Shown here: piece by piece, positions 5,972 through 10,149 of the stretch
Layout: the number at the start of each line of letters is the position of its first letter
How positions within the stretch are numbered: the stretch's first letter is position 1
From: DASPWW01 sp035461345
GTDB lineage: Bacteria; Actinomycetota; Thermoleophilia; Solirubrobacterales; 70-9
NCBI GenBank assembly: GCA_035461345.1
Contig: DATHVJ010000232.1
Span: 1 to 10,149, forward strand
Length of the DNA: 10,149 nt
Reading direction: 5' to 3'
Notes under the pieces: model-generated
What the model saw: only the letters and a program-made list of their open reading frames with translations
What the model was told of the DNA's origin: nothing
Databases searched by the model: none
Translations under genes and position numbers: made by a program

Positions 5972-7176
5972 AGCTCGGCGAAGTCCTCCTCGGTCGGCTC
6001 GCGGGGGTTGACCAGGGTCGAGCCCTCGCCCGTCGCGTCGGAGGCAAGCTGCGGGATCGACTCCTCGCTGACCCCGACCTCCGACAGCCGCCGCGGCAGC
6101 CGCAGCCGCGCGGTCAGCTCGCGCACCCAGTCCGCCAGAGCAGTGCCCACCGCCGCCGCCGACCCTCCCGGCTCGGCGTCGACGAGCTCGGCGATCTCGC
6201 GGTAGCGGTCGGCGACCCCGTCGTCGCCCCCGGCGTTGAACTCGATCGCCACCGGCAGGTTGATCGCGTTCGCGACTCCGTGCGGCACGCCGTGCCGGGC
6301 TCCGCAGGGGTGGGAGAGCGAGTGCGTGATCCCTGTGGCACCGAGCCCCGTCGGGACGATCGCCAGGTTGGCGGCGACCAGCATCTCGCCGCGCGCCTGC
6401 TCGTCCGAGGTGTCCGCGACCGCCCGCTCGAGGTTGTCGCGGATCATCCGGATCGCGTGCAGCGCGTAGGCGTCGCCGAAGGGGCTCCACTCGGTCGAGG
6501 TCACGCCCTCGATCGCGTGCGTGAGTGCGTCCATGCCGGTCGCCGCGGCGATCGGCGCCGGCAACGTGGCGGTCGACTCCGGGTCGAGGATCGCCAGCCG
6601 GGGCGCGAGCGGGAAGTCGAGGACGAAGATCTTGATCTCCCTGTCCGCGTCCTTCACGACCGCCACCGGGCTCACCTCCGAGCCGGTGCCCGCGGTGGTC
6701 GGAATCGCGGCGAGCGGGGCCAGCGCAAGCGGCGGCCCGACACCCTCGGCCGCCCGGGGCAGCCCGTACACCCCCTCGTAGTCGGCGATCTCGCCGCCAT
6801 GCGTGAACAGCACGTCGGCCGCCTTCGCCGTGTCGATCACCGAGCCGCCGCCCAGGGCGAGAAAGGAGTCCGCTCCCAGCTCGTTGGCGAGCGCGGCGCA
6901 CTCGGCGACGACGCCTGCGTCGGAGTCCTGGGGAACGCCGTCGAACACGCCGACCGGCTCGACCCCGCCGCCGCTCAGCCCCTCCGACACCCGGTCCGGC
7001 AGGCCGGTGGCGCGGATCCCGGCGTCGGTGACGATCAACGCCCGCGACGCGCCCTCCTTGGCGAACTCGAATCCGGCCCCCTCGAGCAGCCCTCGCCCGG
7101 CCACCACGCGGGTCGGGCTCGCGAACTGGCAGAAGTCCTTGAACCCGGACCACTGCGTGGCGCCGAACGCCGTCAT
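5953..7176 (-). CDS. Iron-containing (type III) alcohol dehydrogenase
   Basis: This 407-residue NAD(P)-dependent enzyme interconverts an alcohol and an aldehyde or ketone. It has the N-terminal nucleotide-binding glycines GGGSVIDTAK and the PTTAGTGSEVSP loop. The four metal ligands of the family are present: D216 and H220 in GMDALTHAIEG, and H285 and H299 in THSLSHPCGARHGVPHG. H289 matches the family's extra active-site histidine. Length is a little over the usual 380-400. The ATG at 7176 directly follows the SCP2 stop (TAG-ATG, no gap) with no strong Shine-Dalgarno, so translation is probably coupled. The SCP2 partner hints at a hydrophobic substrate, which is inference. The gene ends in a 19-bp tail-to-tail overlap with the split-barrel gene. 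Confidence 0.92.
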   Translation of the reverse strand: MTAFGATQWSGFKDFCQFASPTRVVAGRGLLEGAGFEFAKEGASRALIVTDAGIRATGLPDRVSEGLSGGGVEPVGVFDGVPQDSDAGVVAECAALANELGADSFLALGGGSVIDTAKAADVLFTHGGEIADYEGVYGLPRAAEGVGPPLALAPLAAIPTTAGTGSEVSPVAVVKDADREIKIFVLDFPLAPRLAILDPESTATLPAPIAAATGMDALTHAIEGVTSTEWSPFGDAYALHAIRMIRDNLERAVADTSDEQARGEMLVAANLAIVPTGLGATGITHSLSHPCGARHGVPHGVANAINLPVAIEFNAGGDDGVADRYREIAELVDAEPGGSAAAVGTALADWVRELTARLRLPRRLSEVGVSEESIPQLASDATGEGSTLVNPREPTEEDFAELYRRAL

Positions 7177-7593
7177 CTACACGTTGGCCAGATCGGTGCG
7201 GCCTTGCTCCTCGAGCTGCTTCTTGTAGCGCGGGAACACCGGCTTCGTCATCGGCACCAGCTTGAGGATCTTGGCCACGGGGCCCTTGGCCTTGATCTGC
7301 CCCCGGGCCATCGCGACGGTCACGTTCACCTGCCCGAGCCAGAACCTGTGCGCCGTGTCCGCCGCCATGCTCATCACGACATCCGGCTCCATATCGGAGT
7401 CGCCAAAGTCGACCTCGCCGGGCTGGTCCGGCTGCAGGCGCACCGTTATCCGGGAGTCGGGGTCGGTGAACTCGTAGCGCACGATCGTGTCGGCCTTGCG
7501 GAACTTCGGCCCCAGCTCCTCGTCGTCGGCGAGGTCGACGAACAGCTTGCCGATCGTGTCGTAGACGTCCTGGGCGTTCTTGAAGTAGGCCAA
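7177..7593 (-). CDS. SCP2 sterol-binding domain protein
   Basis: This 138-residue protein is a single SCP2 domain, a small fold with a hydrophobic pocket that carries lipids, fatty acyl-CoA or sterol-like molecules. The pattern runs from MAYFKNAQDVYDTIGKLF through ITVRLQPDQPGEVDFGDSDMEPDVVMSM to the helix with FWLGQVNVTVAMARGQIKAKGPVAK, ending in a basic tail. The strand-then-G-Q-I-K-x-x-G block is characteristic of the family. The start is TTG at 7593, chosen because GGGAGGAGAC precedes it directly and no ATG or GTG lies in frame nearby. It is the first gene of a pair with the alcohol dehydrogenase, with no gap. It may present a hydrophobic substrate to that enzyme (inference). Confidence 0.88.
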   Translation of the reverse strand: MAYFKNAQDVYDTIGKLFVDLADDEELGPKFRKADTIVRYEFTDPDSRITVRLQPDQPGEVDFGDSDMEPDVVMSMAADTAHRFWLGQVNVTVAMARGQIKAKGPVAKILKLVPMTKPVFPRYKKQLEEQGRTDLANV

Positions 7594-7611
7594 GTCTCCT
7601 CCCTCGCTGCC

Positions 7612-7638
7612 GCTGGAACAGCGGAATCCTATTCCAGC
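7612..7638 (-). promoter_or_regulatory. Likely SCP2-operon promoter overlapped by a palindrome
   Basis: On the minus strand TAGGAT (7631-7626) fits the -10 pattern and lies 32 nt before the TTG start, leaving a leader with the GGGAGGAG ribosome-binding site. The box is the centre of GGAAT-AGG-ATTCC (7623-7635). A second inverted repeat, GCTGGAA (7612-7618) with TTCCAGC (7632-7638), overlaps it. Binding of a dimeric repressor here would block the promoter; this is inference. No clear -35 is seen. Confidence 0.45.
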
Positions 7639-7691
7639 CGCGCCATCACCTCGGCCGCGAACAAGTCCAGCCGCACCGCTGGCCTCCGTTC
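7629..7691 (-). pseudogene. Relic of the C-terminal end of a lost gene (LLM-oxidoreductase-like tail)
   Basis: Between the lipoprotein gene and the SCP2 gene the minus strand reads ERRPAVRLDLFAAEVMARLE and then TAG (7631-7629). The amphipathic RLDLFAAEVMxRLE followed at once by a stop resembles the last helix of luciferase-like (F420-dependent) monooxygenases and some acyl-CoA dehydrogenases. There is no start and no remaining body, because the lipoprotein stop at 7704 closes the frame upstream. It may be the end of a deleted gene that once preceded SCP2. The match is short and recognised by eye only. Confidence 0.35.
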
Positions 7692-7703
7692 CGCCGAACT
7701 TGG

Positions 7704-8069
7704 CTAAGGGCCGGACTCCGAGAACGCGGCCGCGCGAACGTAGATCTTGTAGAGCTTGAACGCGCCCGCGTACTCGGGCTCGCAGGCACGCTCGAACAGG
7801 TCGTAGGCCTCGTCGTCGGGAAGCGTCCGCCCCGCCGTCCCCGTCGGCGCGCCCCCCTCGAACTCCGCGATCGACGCCACGATCACCTGCCGGTCCTCGA
7901 CGCTCGCCGCGTTCCAGTCCTGGCAGTCCGCCTCCCGGGTCGAGGTCTGGACGTCAGGGGATCCGAGCGCGGCCGAGTCGCGGTCGGCTGCGTCGTCGGA
8001 GTCACCGCAGCCGGCGGCTAGCAGCGCCCCACAGAGCGCCACCCCGATGGTTCGCAGCGCGGGCGACAT
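7704..8069 (-). CDS. Small secreted lipoprotein with two conserved-looking cysteines, unknown function
   Basis: This 121-residue protein starts at the ATG at 8069 and opens with a signal peptide, MSPALRTIGVALCGALLAAGC. C21 would be the lipidated residue after cleavage, so the mature protein is held on the outer face of the membrane. An acidic linker (GDSDDAADRDS) leads to a compact domain with C49 (ADCQDWNAAS) and C96 (LFERACEPEYAGAFKLYKIYVRAAAF), which could form a disulfide. I do not recognise the family by name and infer no activity. An in-frame start at 8156 would add residues that overlap the upstream gene and would bury the signal peptide, so it was not used. It lies 26 bp after the beta-helix gene, so the two are probably co-transcribed. 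Confidence 0.75.
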   Translation of the reverse strand: MSPALRTIGVALCGALLAAGCGDSDDAADRDSAALGSPDVQTSTREADCQDWNAASVEDRQVIVASIAEFEGGAPTGTAGRTLPDDEAYDLFERACEPEYAGAFKLYKIYVRAAAFSESGP

Positions 8070-8095
8070 GCGACAAGCAACAGAGCGCGGGGCGG

Positions 8096-9928
8096 CTACT
8101 CGCCGCGTGATCGATTGGCCGTGCCGGGGCGGGGCGGAGTGTTCACCGCTTCGCAAGTCGGCAGCTCGAGAACACAGTCCGCAACATCCTGCGGGATCGG
8201 CCCGGTGCCGGCGCTGGTGTCGCAGTCCGAGGGCAGAGGGTCAGGCTCTTCGGTGACGCTCGATCTCGTCTTGTCCACACCTTTGTTCTTGTACCAGCAG
8301 TTGTTCTTGTCGCCCTCCTGGTTGCCCCACCGGAAGTCGGTCCCGTTGGGCGCAGCGCTGCCGCCAACAAGTCCCTTCGGACCCGGCACGCCGCGACCCG
8401 GCACGCGGCCCATCTGGTTCTTGAAGAACCGGTTGCGGTGCGAGTTCGACTGCTCCGGGAACTGGTCGGGCGAGCAGGTTTGCTGGGGCTGGTCGAGGTC
8501 GCAAGCGAAGAAGTCGGGAATCTGAACGAGGAGGGCGCCATATCGCCAGTTATCGAAGAAATGGTTCTTCTTGACGAGGTTCGCGTTCCCGCCGAAGATG
8601 ACCAGTCCGGTGCCGACCGCCGCGTAGGGGAATGTGGGCGCGAAACCGACCTCGTCCTTGTATGGGTTGAGGTTGTTCGAGTAGATGCGGTTCTTCTCGA
8701 CCAGGATCGAGTCTTGGGGGTAGCCGGGATGCCCCGCCGCCGAGATCGAGTCGACCGCGATCCCGAGGGCGTTGTCGTACACGTCGCTCTTGAGGATGTG
8801 GATCCCGTCGCCCATTGACCCCGAGTGGCCGAGCGTGTTGTGGTGCAGGTCGCACTTCTTGATCGTGTGGTTGTAGCGCTGCTTCTTCTCCACGGTCTGC
8901 TCACCGGTCTGCGCCGACGCGCCGGGGTACACGCCGGCGTCACCGCTGCCGAGCGCGTCGCAGTTCTTGATCAGGCCGTGGTCCGAGGTGAACGCGAGAT
9001 GGCCGTACTCGTGGTTGTAGGCCATCTTCACGCGGTCGATCGCGTATCCGTCGGTCTCGACCGGGTACACGCCGTGCTCCTCGGCGTGCTGCAGCGTCAC
9101 GTTGCGGAGGTAGAAGCCGTCGGCGCGCTCGGCGCGGATGCCGACGTCCTTGCCCTCGCCCGCGAGGGGGCCGTTCGCGCTGGGGCCGTTTCCGGCGTCG
9201 ATCGTGACGTCCTCCGGCCTCACCCCCGAGCCCTCGATCTGGAGGTTGCAGCGGATGCACCGGCCAGCGTTCGGGATGCCGTGGCGGTCGGTGTTCGGGT
9301 TGACGGCCGGCGTCCCCACGTCGGCCGCCTCGCGGCCGATGATCGCGATCAGGTTCTGGTCGTTGGGGCACTCAGCCTGGTAGCGGTACGAGACGGCGCC
9401 CGAGCCGTGGTCGGAGTCCTCGAGCAGGTCGGCGCACGCGGGATCGTCCTCGGGCTTCGCGAGCGACTCGGGCTCGGTATAGAAGCCGGGCATGATCACG
9501 ATCCGGTCGTTGTTACCCGAGTCGTTGACCGCGTCCTGGATCGAGTCGTAGTCGCACTTGTTGGCGAACTTCTTGTTCAGCTTCTTCAGCTTGCGCGCCT
9601 TGCGCTTTTTGAGCCGCCGCTTGTCCTCGCTCGGCCGCACCGTGAAGCCCTTGCGGCCCTTGCGGATCGCCTGCTTGGCGAGCTTCAGCGAGTCGTCCTG
9701 GCACACGATCCGGGTGTCGCCCGGCGGCTTGCGCTTCAGCGCCGAGCCGAGCGAACGGTAGTCCGGAACCTCGCCGCCGGCCGCCGGCTTGACCGACTTG
9801 TCCGGCGCCGGATTGGGCCAGAAGGTGCTGCGCTCGACGTGGGCGATCGCCGCCCCGGCCGCCACGATCGCGATCGCCGCGGCGGCGGCGATCAAGCCGA
9901 TCGACATCCCCGCGCGGTTGCGGATCAT
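8096..9928 (-). CDS. Exported right-handed parallel beta-helix protein with a highly basic insert
   Basis: This protein of about 610 residues has a short basic N-terminus and a hydrophobic segment (about 8-29), a signal peptide or membrane anchor. Residues 126-153 (DYDSIQDAVNDSGNND to MPGFYTE) form the first-coil signature of right-handed beta-helices. Many parallel coils of about 22 residues follow, with N/G/D turns such as DGFYLRNVTLQHAEEHGV, DGYAIDRVKMAYNHEYGH, HGLIKNCDALGSGDAGV and DSILVEKNRIYSNN, as in NosD/pectate-lyase-like folds. These bind or cut polysaccharides or serve as surface scaffolds; no catalytic triad can be picked by eye. Between C76 and C125 lies a segment with 21 Lys/Arg in 43 residues. 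Further cysteines suggest disulfides outside the cell. The ATG at 9928 is chosen for AGGGA 6 nt upstream; the longer frame from 9997 adds non-family residues. The lipoprotein gene follows. Confidence 0.82.
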   Translation of the reverse strand: MIRNRAGMSIGLIAAAAAIAIVAAGAAIAHVERSTFWPNPAPDKSVKPAAGGEVPDYRSLGSALKRKPPGDTRIVCQDDSLKLAKQAIRKGRKGFTVRPSEDKRRLKKRKARKLKKLNKKFANKCDYDSIQDAVNDSGNNDRIVIMPGFYTEPESLAKPEDDPACADLLEDSDHGSGAVSYRYQAECPNDQNLIAIIGREAADVGTPAVNPNTDRHGIPNAGRCIRCNLQIEGSGVRPEDVTIDAGNGPSANGPLAGEGKDVGIRAERADGFYLRNVTLQHAEEHGVYPVETDGYAIDRVKMAYNHEYGHLAFTSDHGLIKNCDALGSGDAGVYPGASAQTGEQTVEKKQRYNHTIKKCDLHHNTLGHSGSMGDGIHILKSDVYDNALGIAVDSISAAGHPGYPQDSILVEKNRIYSNNLNPYKDEVGFAPTFPYAAVGTGLVIFGGNANLVKKNHFFDNWRYGALLVQIPDFFACDLDQPQQTCSPDQFPEQSNSHRNRFFKNQMGRVPGRGVPGPKGLVGGSAAPNGTDFRWGNQEGDKNNCWYKNKGVDKTRSSVTEEPDPLPSDCDTSAGTGPIPQDVADCVLELPTCEAVNTPPRPGTANRSRGE

Positions 9929-9962
9929 GCGGTTTCCCTGTCCGTTCGCATCGTCCCTGTGC

Positions 9963-9979
9963 TGCCGGGACAACCCCGG
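9963..9979 (-). promoter_or_regulatory. Small hairpin in the probable 5' leader of the beta-helix gene
   Basis: On the minus strand GCCGGG-GTTGT-CCCGGC folds into a 6-bp all-GC stem about 34 nt before the ATG at 9928. It could affect mRNA stability or translation; nothing links it to a known riboswitch. Confidence 0.3.
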
Positions 9980-9994
9980 CCCCGGTCCGCGCGC

Positions 9995-10000
9995 CACCCT
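9995..10000 (-). promoter_or_regulatory. Weak candidate -10 box of the beta-helix gene
   Basis: TAGGGT on the minus strand fits TAnnnT and would give a leader of about 60 nt holding the hairpin and the AGGGA ribosome-binding site. No convincing -35 was seen. The box sits in a short inverted repeat (CCACCC 9993-9998 / GGGTGG 10015-10020), which could instead be part of the upstream gene's terminator. Confidence 0.25.
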
Positions 10001-10038
10001 ACCAGACGTCCCTTGGGGTGGGCGGCCGACCAGTGCCT

Positions 10039-10073
10039 GCCGCGCGGCGCCGCCGCGCCGCAGCGCGCGCGGC
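10039..10073 (-). terminator. GC hairpin just after the superoxide dismutase gene, probable terminator
   Basis: GCCGCGCG (10039-10046) pairs with CGCGCGGC (10066-10073), with further internal GC pairing in the loop (palindrome GCGGCGCCGC). It starts directly after the dismutase stop codon on the minus strand. No T-run follows. Confidence 0.4.
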
Positions 10074-10149
10074 CTAGCCGCCAGCGGCGCTTAACCGCTT
10101 CGCCACCTCGTCCCAGTTGACCGTGTTCCACCACGCGTCGATGTAGTCG
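10074..10149 (-). CDS. Superoxide dismutase (Fe/Mn family), C-terminal end only
   Basis: The frame entering from the right edge ends in TAG at 10076-10074 and reads DYIDAWWNTVNWDEVAKR, then LSAAGG. The D-Y-I/L-x-A-W/F-W-N-x-V-N-W-D block is the conserved last helix of iron/manganese superoxide dismutases, which convert superoxide to peroxide and oxygen. Only 24 codons are inside the window; the metal ligands lie outside, so iron and manganese types cannot be told apart. It lies upstream of the beta-helix gene on the same strand, 145 bp away and separated by a likely terminator. Confidence 0.85.
   Translation of the reverse strand, partial: DYIDAWWNTVNWDEVAKRLSAAGG

Noticed and set aside
5555..7153. 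A 532-codon minus-strand frame overlapping the alcohol dehydrogenase
   Set aside because: It is the shifted frame of the dehydrogenase, extremely Arg/Gly-rich, and runs into the split-barrel gene.
6280..7707. A 475-codon plus-strand frame opposite the alcohol dehydrogenase and SCP2 genes
   Set aside because: Its translation is Arg/Gly/His-rich and has no recognisable domain, while the opposite strand encodes two clear conserved proteins.
10040..10072. Alternating CG runs as a possible special DNA structure or origin element
   Set aside because: They are explained by a GC hairpin at the end of the dismutase gene. No DnaA-box-like or AT-rich element is near.
8825..10120. A 431-codon plus-strand frame opposite the beta-helix gene
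   Set aside because: It is a Val/Arg/Ala-rich mirror frame with no motifs, and it would also cover the dismutase terminator region.

Overview
The window is very GC-rich. It uses GTG and TTG as well as ATG starts, its genes are closely packed, and several show purine-rich Shine-Dalgarno sites. The gene types (a Nudix hydrolase with a long insert in its box, a split-barrel flavin/F420-type protein, an SCP2 protein with an iron-type alcohol dehydrogenase, a beta-helix protein beside a small two-cysteine lipoprotein) suggest an actinobacterium, possibly of the Thermoleophilia/Solirubrobacterales type. That placement is an inference from gene content and base composition; no rRNA or other marker gene is present. 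Almost everything looks like ordinary chromosomal housekeeping and envelope genes. I see no mobile element, CRISPR array, tRNA or rRNA.

Layout. (1) 1-142, minus: the N-terminus of a GNAT acetyltransferase that runs off the left edge. (2) 398-2314, minus: a two-gene operon of a membrane-bound, processive-type family 2 glycosyltransferase, followed 3 bp later by a four-helix membrane protein with a long acidic Gly/Ser/Thr-rich tail. This is probably a cell-surface polysaccharide function. (3) 2549-3886, plus: bioA of biotin synthesis. Its last codons, with the stop codon, are tandemly duplicated just downstream. A long hairpin at 4001-4046 separates it from the convergent rubredoxin gene (4109-4294, minus). 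(4) 4357-4989 and 5012-5971, plus: a Nudix hydrolase and a pyridoxamine-phosphate-oxidase-like protein. The latter overlaps the end of the next operon tail to tail by 19 bp. (5) 7593-5953, minus: an SCP2 lipid-binding protein followed directly (TAG-ATG) by a type III iron-containing alcohol dehydrogenase, probably translationally coupled. (6) 9928-7704, minus: a secreted or membrane-anchored right-handed beta-helix protein with a strikingly basic insert, then a small lipoprotein of unknown function. (7) 10074-10149, minus: the C-terminal 24 codons of an Fe/Mn superoxide dismutase entering from the right edge.

How the genes work together. The glycosyltransferase pair and the beta-helix/lipoprotein pair both point to the cell envelope. 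The SCP2/alcohol dehydrogenase pair suggests oxidation or reduction of a hydrophobic alcohol or aldehyde. Rubredoxin, the split-barrel protein and superoxide dismutase are redox functions but are not evidently one pathway.

Most worth a second look are the in-frame duplication across the bioA stop codon, the C-terminal relic of a lost gene between the lipoprotein and SCP2 genes, the palindrome overlapping the likely SCP2 promoter, the lysine/arginine-rich insert of the beta-helix protein, and several start codons lying only 6-11 nt after a TAnnnT box, which suggests leaderless transcripts.
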